Made by a program: the position numbers and the translations under genes | Notes under the pieces: generated by a model | The model's input: the letters and a program-made list of their open reading frames with translations, nothing else | Told to the model about the DNA's origin: nothing | Databases searched by the model: none | Assembly: GCF_001522545.3 (NCBI RefSeq) | Contig: NC_031768.1 | Coordinates: 112,745,641-112,809,640, forward strand | DNA length: 64,000 nucleotides | Source: Parus major | Lineage: Eukaryota > Chordata > Aves > Passeriformes > Paridae | Direction of reading: 5' to 3' | Part shown: in pieces, positions 35,647 through 48,400 of the stretch | Position numbering within the stretch: the stretch's first letter is position 1 | Layout of the letters: the number at the start of each line of letters is the position of its first letter

Positions 35647-36024
35647 TCACAGCTCCAGCCCATCTCCCTGTGGAACAGCAGGCCAGGGACAGCTCACAGG
35701 AGATGCTGCCACCTCCTCAGCACTGTGCAATTTGGCACAATTAATTTTATCCACCACCACCAGCACTGAGCTCTGCAGCTCTGCGCTGTGGGCTCGGCTT
35801 CCTGTTAACTCCTTTTTGCAGCTTTCAGGGAGCTGCTCCTCAAAATCTTCCACACACTCAAGTGGATTTTCACATCCAGCTTGCCACCACCTCTCCCATG
35901 CCTCCCATCTGGACATGGCATGGACCTTCTGCAGGAGATTTTCATTGCCCTGGTGACATTTCTCAGCCTGCGGTTTGGACCTGGCTGCCCTGGGCCTTTT
36001 TGAATCAGTGCTTTGCATTTGCAT
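35647..36024 (-). CDS. Unrecognised minus-strand open frame, possible gene relic
   Basis: The frame encodes 125 residues starting from ATG at 36024. The product has a protein-like composition rather than a repeat-like one: a basic start (SKRPRAARSKPQAEK), a Trp-rich acidic middle (SRWEAWERWWQAG, ECVEDFEEQLP) and a hydrophobic patch (SSVLVVVDKINCAKL). I do not recognise a family. Just past its stop the next frame stays open to 35465 (LIQLLMAVKDLSKTQEQ), which could mean a frameshifted, decayed coding segment. It could be a lineage-specific retrocopy, part of a transposable element, or chance. No splice context or CpG island supports it. The octamer ATTTGCAT (plus strand, 36017-36024) overlaps the start. 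Confidence 0.2.
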   Translation of the reverse strand: MQMQSTDSKRPRAARSKPQAEKCHQGNENLLQKVHAMSRWEAWERWWQAGCENPLECVEDFEEQLPESCKKELTGSRAHSAELQSSVLVVVDKINCAKLHSAEEVAASPVSCPWPAVPQGDGLEL

Positions 36025-37116
36025 CCTCAGCCCACTTCCACTCCCTCTGCAAACATTTCATCCTGTTCAGCTGCTTAATTCTCAGGAGCTTCCTCATTTC
36101 TCTGTCATTTCAAACACTGCAGTATCAGGAATTTTTTCCCACTGAAAATACTTCGTAGCAATACTGGACCTTCTCTGCTAAATCCAAACAACTTTTTAAC
36201 CATAGCCAGGCAGGGGTCTAGCTGGGCCAAATCAACGCCCAAGGACGGTCAGCCCTATGGGTTGGCCATGAATTTGTCCTCTCTGAGGATGGAGAACTAA
36301 TTCATGGCTAAATTAGGAGGGATTCCAGAATCTGAGGGCTTTAAAGGCTTTACAGAGGTTGAACTGCTCTGGGCTTTTACAAAGAAAAGCCCAGAGCGTC
36401 TTGCAGCAGAAGCATCTCTTGGATGGTCTCAATAAAATAAAGTAAATTCTCTCAAATATTGCTATAGAAAATGACATTTTCTCATATTTCACAGTCTAGG
36501 CCAGGGCTCAGGATCTCACCCCCATCAGCATTTTCCTGGGTCTAGGCTGGTGGAGGTGGTGAGAGGCTGGCTGAACTGGGTGTGCTGGGGAACCCTCCCT
36601 GACACACAGGCTTCTGGGGCAGCCAGAGCTCGTGGGAACCAGAGGGTGCTTCAGACAGGAACACACTGCTCTGGACATTCCCACTCTGGGGCTCCTGAGT
36701 GTGGTCACCTCTGGGTGCCCCCTGACCACTGTCCTCCAGGGACAGCCCCTCTGGACCTCTGCTCCGGGCAGCAGGCTCGGGGCAGGCAGTGGCTCTCCAG
36801 ACATGTAGCCTCAGTCTGATGAGCCTAAGAGGAATATTTGTTCTGGCTGTGGGCCAGGACACTTTAACTTCCCAGCCTGAGCCCTGGAGAGTCAGTGGTC
36901 AGTGCTATGGCACAACAAATGCCTCGTCCTGGCTCTGCCTGTCACAGCTTGGCCAGCCAGAGCTCGGTGGCAGCACCCTGAGCTTGTGCATGGGTCCTCC
37001 AGAAGAAGGGGAAAAGCTAAGGAAAAGCATCTTCAACTTTTAACAGTGCAAGACCTACAAATTTACTTGGCTGGATGGTGTCTCTACACCCCTAAAACGC
37101 CTAAAACAAGGCATAG

Positions 37117-37163
37117 CTTTTCTTTTTTTAGCTTTTTTTTTTTCTTTCTTTTTTTCTTTTTTC
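37117..37163. repeat. T-rich simple sequence
   Basis: TTTTCTTTTTTT-type run interrupted by C residues. Confidence 0.85.
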
Positions 37164-37796
37164 CCCAGGAAAGCTCAAAATCTGTGAATTCACACAAGAG
37201 TGTAAAGGTGCTGTCTCGTGCAGCTACACCAAAGCCCCTCTTTGTGTTGCCAAAATGTTCTGGGGACAGCAGATGCCCCTGATATGCAGCCAGATCCTTT
37301 TTCCAGGTGTGTAACTCCTTGCTTGGCTGAGCACACGTGAAGAGATAAAAATCCCCTGTGGATATCTTGGGGGTCCTCAGAGATGAATCCCTTTTCTAAC
37401 CTTTCCATCCTGAACCAGGATGGAACATCTCCTTTGTCCCCCAAATGCCATTCCCCATCACCAGCTCGCCTCGTTGCTGTTGTTCTGCGTGGCCTGAGGG
37501 TTTGAACATAATCCAGGGAGAAAAAGTGGAAATTCCCCAGAGCCCAGAGGAAAGGAGGATGGAGAGGGAACAGTTCCTGATCTTGTGGCAGCAGAGAGGC
37601 GGCTCCTTGTCCCTGGTTATGGACCAGGCTGTGCCAGCTGGGAAGCCACAGGGACCACTGGGACACAAAGTCCAGGGCAGGCTGCCCTGGCAGGTCACCT
37701 CTTACCAGGCTTTGCTCTTCACCACGGAGGCAGAGGAAGGAAGGGCCTGAAGTGATCAGCTTGTGGTCAGAGAGAGGCAGATGAAACCCTGGGTCC

Positions 37797-37944
37797 TTGA
37801 TCCAGAACCCCTGGAAGTGTTCAAGGCCAGGTTGGACAGGGTGTGGGGGTCTTGTGGGAGGTGTCCCTGCCCATGGTGTGGGGTTGGAACAAGATGGAAC
37901 TCTTCAAAGTTGCTTCCAACTCAAATAATTCCATCATTCTCCAA
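37797..37944 (+). repeat. CR1 LINE 3'-end fragment
   Basis: Plus orientation: CCCCTGGAAGTGTTCAAGGC, CAGGTTGGACAGGGTGTGGG, AGGTGTCCCTGCCCATGGTG and terminal AATAATTCCATCATTCTCC. Confidence 0.92.
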
Positions 37945-39029
37945 AACACACTCCAGTGTGCTCATGAATGCCTGCTGTCTCAGAGAAGCCACCATCAGCC
38001 CATCCAAAATCAAATACAAACAGCTTTGAGAACACAAGGATAATGCATGTTCTGTTATTGCATTCTCTCTATTTATCTTCTCATCACAGGGCTTTTCCAG
38101 GATTTTCTAGGATCCCTTTTCCCCACAGGGGCCAGAAATCTGAAACTTCAGGAATTGTCACTTCCCGCTCTCCAGACTGAGACAAGCAGCTCCTCTGCAC
38201 CCAGGGGATGGATACCCATCGTTAGAGACATTGCTGAAGCATCAGCTCTTCCTTCCAAGCTCCTTGGGATTTCTGATCTGTACTTCATCACCCCCTGTGC
38301 ACTTCTCTGGCACTGTGTCCCCGGTGCAAACGCACAAATTGCCACTGGCTGTGGTGAGAAATGTGTCCGGTGGCAGCAACACACATTAATTCCTGGTTAA
38401 AATAATCCATTAAAACTCACAAGGAAGAAGATTTGGTGTCCTAGGAAACATCACAAAGAGGAGCTGAGTCCACTTGTCCAGACTCTGGCTCAAATGCTGG
38501 TGCTGCTTGTTTGCTCCTGTTATTATTTCCCCTCCAGCCTCTCTTCCCCTCCACATTTTCCCCTGCCTTTCATCCCAGTTTAGGGCCAGGAGAGCTCTGC
38601 AGAAGGAACCCTCACGGGGAGCGTGAAAGGACAAATATTTGGCTTTTTTCTGCTGTTTGTGTGCAGTGTTTCTGGGGCACTGGTATTTCCCTGGTGCTCC
38701 CACTGTGCCTGCTCGTGGGAGGTCACTGTAATTCAGAGGTAGGCAGCAAACAGCTCTGCATAATCCCAAGCCTTGTCCCCAAATATTCAGAAATCGCTGG
38801 TTTGTGGCATTAAGGACTTGCATTGTCCTTTGAAAATGAGCCTTACTGTTGGGTGAAGGGATAAAAGAAGCAAGATCCTTCTTGAGCCTAATGAAAAGGG
38901 AATCAGGCAAATCCTCAGGGATGCTGAGACCTGCTCAGTGCACACCAACCTGAAGGCAAAGAACAAGGGGGAAATCAAAGAAGATGGATTGGGAGGGAGA
39001 GAAGGAGGAGAGAAAAGTTTGCAGGATGT

Positions 39030-39060
39030 CATAGAATCATAAAATCTTTAGGGTTAGTTG
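39030..39060 (-). repeat. CR1 LINE 3'-terminal tip
   Basis: CATAGAATCATAAAATCTTT matches the complement of the terminal GATTCTATGA repeats of CR1. It is too short to be certain. Confidence 0.4.
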
Positions 39061-39551
39061 CACCAGGCAGAAGGATCTGGAGTACCTGACCTCCATCCAA
39101 GGCCAAGGGAAGGGAAACACCCAATGCCAGGGTGTTTCCCAAGGGAAACAGCCCTGAGCATGGTGTTGCATCCAGCCACGATGCCACAGAGAGCTGGAGA
39201 AGGAGCCAGAGCCAGGATGCAGGTGCTGGGAGATGCTCAGTTATAATTATTTATAGCAGTGATTTGTAACCCCAGGGATGCAAAGGGCAGTGGAGCAATG
39301 GAATCCAGTTGGAACATCCATGATTTTGGACTGAGTCCCAGAGGGGCAGGTTTGTCCATGCCCCCAGGGCTGGCAGAGTGTGTCCTTCTCCTATCTCTGG
39401 TGCAGTCCAGGGTGGCTTGGCCCTGGATGCATCTTCCTGGAGCTGAAACAATTCCATGCTCTGCAGCTCTGCCAATGGCTGCTCTTATCTCAGCACAGCT
39501 CCCTGTGTCTGTACCAGCCCTTATCTCCCCCCAGACACTCTCCCTGTGCTT

Positions 39552-39622
39552 ATAAACTGGGAGAAATTCTTAACTGGGAGAAGATTTCTAAATTGGGAGA
39601 AATGTTTAAACTGGGAGAACAT
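39552..39622. repeat. Short ~20-bp tandem repeat
   Basis: Four diverged copies of AAATTGGGAGAAATNTTTAA spaced 18-22 bases apart. Confidence 0.7.
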
Positions 39623-40221
39623 CCCTCCCCTGCCAGCTAGGTGAGCACGGAGGGGTGATTTGGGGCAGTAAATACATGGTTGTACCCGTTTTCCCCCTGT
39701 TTTTTTTCACCCCTGCTCTCTCCTTTTCCATTCTCAAACCAGGAGGCTGGATGGACTGGGAGGAATGTTAGGAGTGTGCTGGGAGGCCTTGCTGGAAGAG
39801 AGAGACCTCCAGCTGCCCTGCACAGCTTGTGAGGGACACAGTGACCCTGTCCCCTTATCCACAGTGGGTGAAACATTCAGGATGCCCCCGAGGGCACCGA
39901 ACCAAGCAGCCCTGGAGGGCAAGCACAGGATGGGATTGTTTGGGCTAAGGGAGGAGATGATTAGAGCTGCTGGAGGCCCTCAGAAAACTGATTTTGCTGC
40001 AGGACAAGGGTGAGGAGCTGGAGAGCAGAGGGACATCACATCTCCTCTGAGCAGCTCGCAGGAAGACATTGAGCTCTTGATTCTCCCTCTGGAGCAGAGG
40101 CAGATTCTCCCTCCTTTCCTGCTTCACTCCCTTCTTCACTCTGCATCCATGGGCAGTGAGCTGTAAGATGAAAGAAGAAAACAAGGAAATCAGATATAAG
40201 AAGCTTATTTTACAATGAGGG

Positions 40222-40363
40222 TGTTAAGCACTGACACAGGATTCCCAGAGAGGTGGTGGATCCCTGGAAACACTCAAGGTCTGGTTGGATGGGGCTTTGA
40301 CCAACCTGATCAATGTTTGGACTTTGGCTCCTTCCAACCCAAACTCTTCTATGATTTTATGAA
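40222..40363 (+). repeat. CR1 LINE 3'-end fragment
   Basis: Plus orientation: GATTCCCAGAGAGGTGGTGG, TCCCTGGAAACACTCAAGGT, TGGATGGGGCTTTGACCAAC and the end CTCTTCTATGATTTTATGA. This is another subfamily (AACCTGATC box). Confidence 0.9.
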
Positions 40364-42149
40364 AGCAGGTGGCTCTTCATGCCACAAATCCTTTTCCAAC
40401 CCCACAGTGGCTCTTTGTGCATGGGAGTGTGAGAGGTGCAGGTGATTCCCAGTGCTTCTCATCCCCAGAGGGGTTTGTGCTGCCTTTCCAAACCAGCTGG
40501 AGAGGGGTCCCTCTCCAAGGAGAGTAGGTCAAACAGCCACAGTGCCCACATGTTGCTCCTGGGCCAGCCTTCTCCCTCATTTCATCCCTGTGAACATCTG
40601 GACTTTGGCACCTGTTTCAGAGGGCACAAGTTCATCCACTGCAGGCAGAGCTTTTCTCTCTGATCTAATGACAAAAGTGTGGTGCTCATCCTTCCGCAGA
40701 ACATCTGGAGGATGTCTGGAGGAGGAGGAGGAGGGGGCTGGAATCAGCAGTCCTTCCATCATGCAGAACTGTGTGTCAGAGACACATCCCCATCACACCC
40801 AACTGTGGCTTCAAGGACTTCCCTGGTCACCTCCCAGGTATGGGAGACTCTGCCCCCCTTCCCACACAAGCAGACAGAGTTTATTTCCCGAGAGTGTCCT
40901 CTCCTTCCTTCCCTTCCAGAGGGCTCTAGGCTGGCAGGGACCTCTGGAGACCATTTAGTCCAGTGCTCAAGCACAGGGACTGGGAGTGGGCTGCTCAGGG
41001 CCATGTCAAGATGCATTTTGAGCATCTCTACAACCTCAGCTGACCACCCTCACTGTAGCAAAATCATTTTCTTATGTCTAAACAGGGTTTCTCATGTTTC
41101 AGTCTGTGTTCATCACCTGGATACCACTCCAAAGACTCTGAATCCATTTTTCTATTCTCACCTTATCTGGATTGATAATGCCTTTGGGTTTTTGCCTTGC
41201 AAACAGCGAGTGGAGACAGTTCCCCTCCTTAGCCCATCAGAGCAAAGGATCTGCCTGAGCCAGGAGCCTGGGGAGGTCTCAGCCTCCCTGCCCTCCAGCT
41301 GTGGCCTCTGAGAGGGCTCTGGGCAGGCTGTGAGGGATGAAAGCAGCTTGGCTCCCCACTGTCCTTGTATGGCAATTGGGATGGAAGCAAACGTGTAAGA
41401 AGCTGGCCAAAAGGAAATACTCAGCATGACATGTCAAAGCAGATTTTAATAAATGTTTACAAACCTCCCAGCAGCCAGGAGGGGGAAAAAAGAGGGAAAT
41501 AACTATAGGAAAGGACGGGTTTACTATTTAAAACTTCTTTGATCCATTCCTACCCAAAAGGACAATCAACTCTTACTCATTTTCCTCAAAAACAGAGGCC
41601 TCTGGGAGTCTGCAGGACTGGGCTGCATCATCCTGTGCAGGAGCAGGCGAGCCCTGGGGCATGTGGGAGAGGGACCTTGTCTGTGTCACTGTGGGACCCA
41701 GGTGGCCCTCAGGGGTGAGGTTTACCTTCCTGTGCCATCTCTCCATGGGTTGTTCTGCGCTGGGTGAGGAGCAGAGCAGAAGGGGAGAAGTTTTTCACCT
41801 GCCCCAGCTGAATTTAGCGAGAGGACCCATCCGGTGTCTTCTCCAGGACCATGTGGGTCTGAGCAGTGGGCAATTCCCAAGGCTCTGCCCAGGCCTCTGC
41901 TGTTGTGCTTGCCTTGGCACAGGGCCACGGCGTGACTTGCTTTTTGTTTAACATCCCCATTCCGGCTCTGCTGACTCGCTCAGAGGGAAGTTAATTCATA
42001 AACCCAGCCAATGTTAAACACCCAAGGAGGAGGAGGAGGAGGAGGAAGAGAAGGAGAAGCCAGGCTGTTTGCCTTCACCACCACACCAGTGACCCATTTA
42101 ATGCTGCCTGCTGGGGTGGATGTGTCTTCCTCACTGGTCCTAGGATGAT
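40364..42149. other. Intergenic, no gene seen
   Basis: One old CR1 fragment (40920-41120) and a GGA run at 42027-42047. The remainder is unique with no gene supported. Confidence 0.35.
40920..41120 (-). repeat. Old CR1 subfamily fragment
   Basis: Minus orientation, strongly diverged: GGCAGGGACCTCTGGAGACC, TTTAGTCCAGTGCTCAAGCA, TTTTGAGCATCTCTACAACC and TCATGTTTCAGTCTGTGTTC. The order of these boxes matches older CR1 tails. Confidence 0.8.
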
Positions 42150-42462
42150 GATGTGACAATCCAGGACAATGTGACAATCACAGCCAATATCTGACAGTCC
42201 TAGGACAATGTGACAATCACAGCCAATATCTGACAGTCCTAGGACAATGTGACAATCACAGCCAGTATCTTACAGTCCTAGGACAATGTGACAATCTAGG
42301 ACAATGTGACAATCACAGCCAATATCTCACAGTCCTAGGACAATGTGACAATCCAGGATGATGTGACAATCACAGCCAATATCTGACAGTCCTAGGACAA
42401 CGTGACAGTCTAGGACAGGTGTGTGACAATGTGACAATCACAGCCAATATCTGATAATCCCA
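42150..42462. repeat. Composite 39-bp / 18-bp minisatellite
   Basis: Two related blocks alternate: a 39-bp block (AGGACAATGTGACAATCACA then GCCAATATCTGACAGTCCT) and an 18-bp block (AGGACAATGTGACAATCC or the TCT form). Six 39-bp-type and about four 18-bp-type blocks are interleaved, the short one being a prefix of the long one. It looks regular at first sight, but has no unique spacers. Confidence 0.95.
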
Positions 42463-45400
42463 GCACCTCTAGGACCTCTAGGGAAGTCCTAGGACCTACA
42501 TGACAGAAGCAATGTGGACATGGTTGATCTCTCCAGGCCGTGAGAACGAAGAATTCCTGGGAAGGTAAAGGAGGAACACAACTCCCTGGACACAAGTGCT
42601 TGGAAGATGCCCAGAGGCGTCAGGCTGTCAGCACACAGGTGCCACCCCCTGGGCAGTGACAAAGGGATGTCTCCAACACCTGGGAGCTCTCCCATGTTAA
42701 TGCCTGGCAAGGAACAAGCACTGAGGAGGGAGAGGGAGAAGAGCCAGTGGAGGAACACATCCAGGAGCTGGCAGGGTGGGAGCCAAGCCCTTGAGCTGTG
42801 TGGTTGTTTGCAGACTGAGAGCCTTGTGCACACAAGGGCACAGGGAAGTGCTCTCTTTGGAGGTTCCCAGTCTGGGAATGGCCAAACCAGAGCATTGCTG
42901 TGTCGGCTCATGGGCCACGTGGTACCTCCAAAATCCCAGAGATTGGGACATTTGGACCCTCAGCCAGGAGGAGATGGGATGCAGCTCAGCCCTCACTCTG
43001 GAACCGAGCAGAGAGGCACGTCCAGGTGTGCCACAAGGTGTGTCCTGCTCAGAGCTCCTGCTTAGCCAAGGGTGATTTGCACCTGCCCCCATCCTGGGGT
43101 GGGGGGAAACCAGCATTTCCTCTCGTGGTTGGGTTAAAAACCAGATGTCCAAGCACCAGGAAAATAGAGATTTAATGATTTGCTTAATTACAGCCGCCTG
43201 CTCTCAGCCCATCTTGGCCTCTGGGTGACAAGGGTGGGATAAGTCATACTCAGAGCCGGGTGCCAGGGACAGAGCCCACCATGGCACATTCCAGAGAACA
43301 TCCCAGGGCTCCTTCTCCAGCCACCCTGCTGGGATGAGCCAGTTTGGACCAAGGATGCCCAAGCCCAGCAGTTGCTCCTGAGGGGAGCGCAGCACCTTCA
43401 CCTCCCCCTCCAACAGGGATTCAGAGCACGGCACAGTCACATCCCTGCACAGGAGATTCCCTTGAACCTTCCTGGAAACCCAAGCAACTTCTTGTCCACC
43501 ATTCCCGTTATTTCTCTGGTTTTATTTTAATCTCCTGTCTGTTATTGTTCGGTTTTCCTTTGAGCAAATTTCTCTGAGTGTCCAGGAATAGAAGACATAT
43601 CAGATAATAACGGGAAGGAAGTGAGAATGCCTAGGATTACTGGATATATTAAATCAAACCCATTTCATCATTTTCTCTGTTTATGCCAGATTTGTCTGGG
43701 TATTTATCCCTTAAGGTGGAGGAGTCACCACCCTGCTGAGATCAGGACTCTGGGTTTGACGTGCATGGAGAGTGACCCAGGCACTGGCAGCTCCTGGCCC
43801 GAATAAAGGGATTTTAAAATAATAACTTGGAATAGAAGAGAATAGCATAGAACCTTGTTTGCAGGAAAACAGATTAAAAACCAAATTCAAGAGCCTGAAA
43901 CACTGCAAAAGGTGCTGTGAGTGAGGTCACCCGCTGCTCCTGAGCCTGCCAGCACACGCAAGCTCCAGGGCAACGAGCTGATCCTGTTTCCCATCAGATT
44001 CCCCTCCTCCCTCCCTGCCGAGGTGCAGAACTCAGCCACTGCCTCGGTTTTGCAACACATCCCCGACGGGATGGACCTGCTTGAACATTTTTGGCTGGGG
44101 CAGGTCTCAGGTGTCCCGGGTGGCACAGGATGGGCGGATTGAGGGAAGGAGGGCCCTGCCTGCTGCTCCAGGAGGTTTCACCTGTGGAAGACATGGGATA
44201 CAACCTTCCAGTGCTCTGTTTGAGGATTTTAGAGCTGTGACCTGGAAGCTGAAAGCTGGGCGTTCACTCTTTTGTGCAGCTGGGGAAACTGAGGCACAGA
44301 TTGGGGTCATTGCAGGAGCTCCCAGGTCCACCCTGTCACTGCCAGCAGTGCCAGGCACAGGATGCTCAGGATGGTCTTACAACCCCCCAAAGATGCACCT
44401 GACATCGACATCAGCATCTCCTGAGCATCCACAAGCATCTCCTGGCCAGGCTCCTGCGTTGGCCAGGCACCTGAATGTCCCCCACCCGAGCCCCCAAACA
44501 CGTGCAGGTCACCACATCAGAAGAGAAGGCTCAGCAGCTGCTCCTGGTTTCGCCCAAAAGCAGACAATTGATGGCCAGGACCCCCCAGGATTGTGTTTTC
44601 CTTGTTATGGTTTCCCCCCGGTGTTTGGATGAAGTGTCTGGGCACTGGCTCTGTTCTCAGCTTTGTTTAGAAGGTGCTGCCAAGGTAATGCTGCTCCCAG
44701 CACTGCTGCACGAGCACCATGTCCCTGCAAAAACCCAGCCCATCCTGGGAGGCTGTTCCTGTCCCCCTCCTTATCCTGGGCACAGAGACCAGATTCCCCA
44801 GACCCCTGATTCCTGCCCCTAATGCTGCCTGTAACTCCAAGCAAACCCTACAGCCAGCCCAGAGTGGGTCTGCTTCTCTCTCTGAGCCCTTCTCTGCTTG
44901 CACAGAAGCAGATCCAAGGGATTTTCTGTTAGATTAGGTGGGGGAAGGAATGGAAATAGTTCCCCTTTGGGAATGGAGGACACGGAACTGTCCCTGTGTG
45001 GGGCTGCTCCTGGTAAAATCTCCAACAAGTGGTGGCTCATTCATCTCCCAGCAAGCAGAGCAGAAAAACCTCTTCTCCCTGAATCAAGGGTTATTATCAC
45101 CTGGGGTGTCTCCAAAATCTTCCTATAAAATGTTACCATCACGTTTGGTTCAGCTGAGTACAAACTTCAAGCACTGGTGGAATTTTTTTTTGCCCACCTG
45201 TGAATGACAGAAAACTGTGATTCAGTTTTGCCTTGTTTTTGTAATTCTGCTCTTCCACAGAAGAAAATAAAAAACCAAAGTATTTTCCTTCTTATAAGAG
45301 ACCAATTCTTGGAATTAAAAAAATAAATCACTTGAGACATGCCTTCCCCTTTCATCTTGTTCGAGGGCACGGCGTGATCTTCTGAGAAGCAGAATCGAAA

Positions 45401-48400
45401 GGGAGAAGTAAAGGCATAAGAGCAGCCCCCACAGAAAACATCACCAGTGATGCCAGACATGAAACAGAGTTATTTTTGCCCAAAATAAATGTCCAGTTTG
45501 GTTTCCTCTGCAGTGGTAGGAACAGAGAAGTGTGTTTTAAATATTTGCTGAGGGGGCTGGATGTGATGGACCCGCCTGCAGGAAAAGGGGAACCAGCCCA
45601 GGACTTGAGCAGATCCCTGCATTCTCCCAGGAAGCAAATGGTCCATGCTCTGAGTTTGAATTCCTGGAAGGCTTTGGTCCCTCTGGGAGATGTCTCATGC
45701 CTTGAGGTTATTTTGGGTTCTCAGGAATCCCCAAGGCCCCATCCTTACAGCCTTTGGCAAGGGGATGGGCAAACTGAGTCAACAGCGCTGCATTTAATGG
45801 TATTAATGAGGAAAGAACTTTAATTGACCTGAGAAATGACTTAAGAAAATACTTTTAATTTCCCTAATGGAAATGCACAGACTCGTTGCACAGACTAAGA
45901 GCGGCACATCAATCCAGATGAGTGATTCCATCCATGGTTTGGAAGTCACCTGGAAAATTCCTTATTGCTTCCAGGACTGAGCACAGGGATCCCACAGAGG
46001 CAACAGGAAGGTGCACCAAGTTGATTTTAACGTAAAGCACTACATCTGTATTGCACAAAATTCCTGGTGAAATTCAGCTGTCTCATCCTTGGGCTGTCTC
46101 CACCCATCCCTAAGATGTTGGGTGCCCACAGGGTGGGTGCCAAATTGGGACAACTCTGTTTGGCCCTGGTTTATGGTGATGGACCCTGATCATGGAGCTC
46201 CTCAGGGTGGCTCATGCCTGAAATGATGGGTTTCAACCTTAAAATAACAGTTCTACCCCTTGGCTGTGTGGTCTCTTTGGGGTGGTGCAGGCATCTCCAG
46301 CAGCGTTTCCACACTTGACTCCTTGCTGTGATTGGGATCAATCATTTCCCAGAGAAGGCTCTCCAGCTGCAGAACTGCCTCAGATCCAACAGCCAAAGCA
46401 AACAAGCTGATCAGGAAACAATAATGAGTTGAGGGAAGTTTTTTAAAAATCTTTCCTGTGTGGGAAATCCCAAAGGCACCTCCAGGTCCCGTGTGCTCCG
46501 AGCTCCTTATTCCTCCTTGTGGATGTGGTCTGGAAAGCAGAGCTGGTGATCCAAAGGGTGCTCCACCATCACTCCCAGGCAGCATGGACACATCGTCCAG
46601 GTCCCCACAGGGGTATGAGCCTGCTTTTGGACAACCTTTTGTCTTCCTTGGATGGGAAGAGCCACAAGAGAAGTGAAAACCTAAGGGTTTTCAGGATGGA
46701 GGCCAAGGAGCCAAAGGAGAGATTGTGGCCAGCCTGGAGGCATTTGATTTCCACTCAACCATGAAAAGTTTGGAGATGTCCCCATCCCAGACCCCAGCTC
46801 TGTCCTTGAAGAGAGAAAGTTGACCACAAATTGTGAAAGTTTGAATTGTGAAGGTCTGAATTGTGGAGGGCCCCTCATGGCAGCGAAGGGTGACCAGTTT
46901 CTCCACCTCAGAAGTCCAGCAGAGAGAGGACTTGTCTGACCTCACCCCAGTTGGCTGCACTGCTCTGACTGTGGTGAGCTCTGGTTGCAGCAAGAAGGCG
47001 CAGGGCTCCATCAGAGTAGACCTCATGAGATGAGACTTTCTGCACCAAACACCTTCTCTGCCAAAAATCCACCAGGGACTCAAAAGGTGCTGGGGTAGCA
47101 GATGTCCATGGAGGAGTCTGGGGTGACCATATCCTCTGAGCTGGCTTAAAAAGAGAAAGCTGTCACCAAGTGTGACCTCCTCATCAGCAAGCTCAACCAG
47201 ATCCACCATCCTGGCAGGCTGGAGTTGTCAGGACATGAGAGATTAACTCCATTTCCGTTACAAATAGCTTTTAGATGTAATGAAATTCTTCATGCAAGAC
47301 GTCTCCGGTCTGGTGAGACGTGGTGGAGCCCGAGGCAGAAGGGACCCAGCCTGATCCCTGCATGTCTGTGCTGGGGAACAACCTGAGAGCTCTGAGGAAC
47401 CTCCCCATGGGGGCAGCCGGTGTCTGGTGGTGGGGACATCCCAGCCCCGAGGCTCTTACAAAGCTTCAGCATTTGAAAAATGCTGCTTTTCCCCTCCAAG
47501 AGGTTTTGCAGCCCTTGAAAGACCACGTTCCCAGTTCCAAACTGCCTCTCTGGCCTTGACCACAGATGTCTATGTCCAGCCATTCTGGGATCTGCTGGCA
47601 GCTGGAAGGCTGGATACCAGTGGGAAGCTGCAGTTCCCCCCGGGAAGAGCAGTGGCAAAGGTCACTCGCACTCAGGAGCTAATGCAGTTACTGGCAGCAT
47701 GCAGCCGGAGGAACAGAAACCAGGGGCTCGGAAACTCAAATCCAGCCACCGTGCCAGGCCTCTCTGCCAAGGATTAATTCACTCAGTCAGACTCCAAGAG
47801 GAACCCAGGCTAGTCCCTTTCCCCACTTGTTTTTCCCAGTGATCCTTTTGTATTAATAAAAAGAGGTATAAAAACAACGCTGATTTTATATTTGCCTCTC
47901 CTATCCCTGCTCAGCCCCCAAAAATGTCATTTTTGGGGATTTCCCATTAATTCCAGGTGCTCTAGGGCTGTGTGGCTCAGTGGAGGCGTTTGGAGCTGGC
48001 AGGCAGCCAGGAGCCACTATTATATTTTCTGTTTTTTAACACTCCCACCATTATTTACAGTGTCCCCACAGCAGAACAGCTGGCTGCTCACCTTGGGGAC
48101 CTGCAAGGACACCCGCCGTGCCGGGAAGGAGGAGGACACCAGCCTTCCCCAAAGCCAGAGGCAGCACTGGAGGTGGGATGGATGCCCTCACCATCAGTTC
48201 CTTGGGGGGAATGGGTTGTATCCATCCTCAGCTGCATTCCCCGGATGCTTGCGGGAAGTCCTGGGCTCCCCATCCCAGGAAGTTGGGCTTGTTTGCACAA
48301 GGTGTGTTTTCTGGGGAAAAACACATTTCCCCCCCAGTTTTCGTCTCCCGTGGAGGCTGAGGGAGCGGGGAATTTCACCAGGGCACCGAGCCATGGCCAA

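Larger units (their letters stand above)
34501..37796. other. P2RY2-P2RY6 intergenic, middle part
   Basis: Unique sequence with an AT palindromic run (35203-35235), a T-rich run (37117-37163) and the unexplained minus-strand frame at 35647-36024. No other support for a gene. Confidence 0.35.
37945..40221. other. Intergenic, no gene seen
   Basis: Unique apart from a tiny CR1 tip near 39030 and an imperfect ACTGGGAGAA repeat at 39555-39620. That repeat has four copies of AA(A/C)TGGGAGAA about 20 bases apart. Confidence 0.35.

Noticed and set aside
42150..42462. CRISPR-like regular repeat array
   Set aside because: The blocks are contiguous tandem repeats with no unique spacers, in a vertebrate genome.
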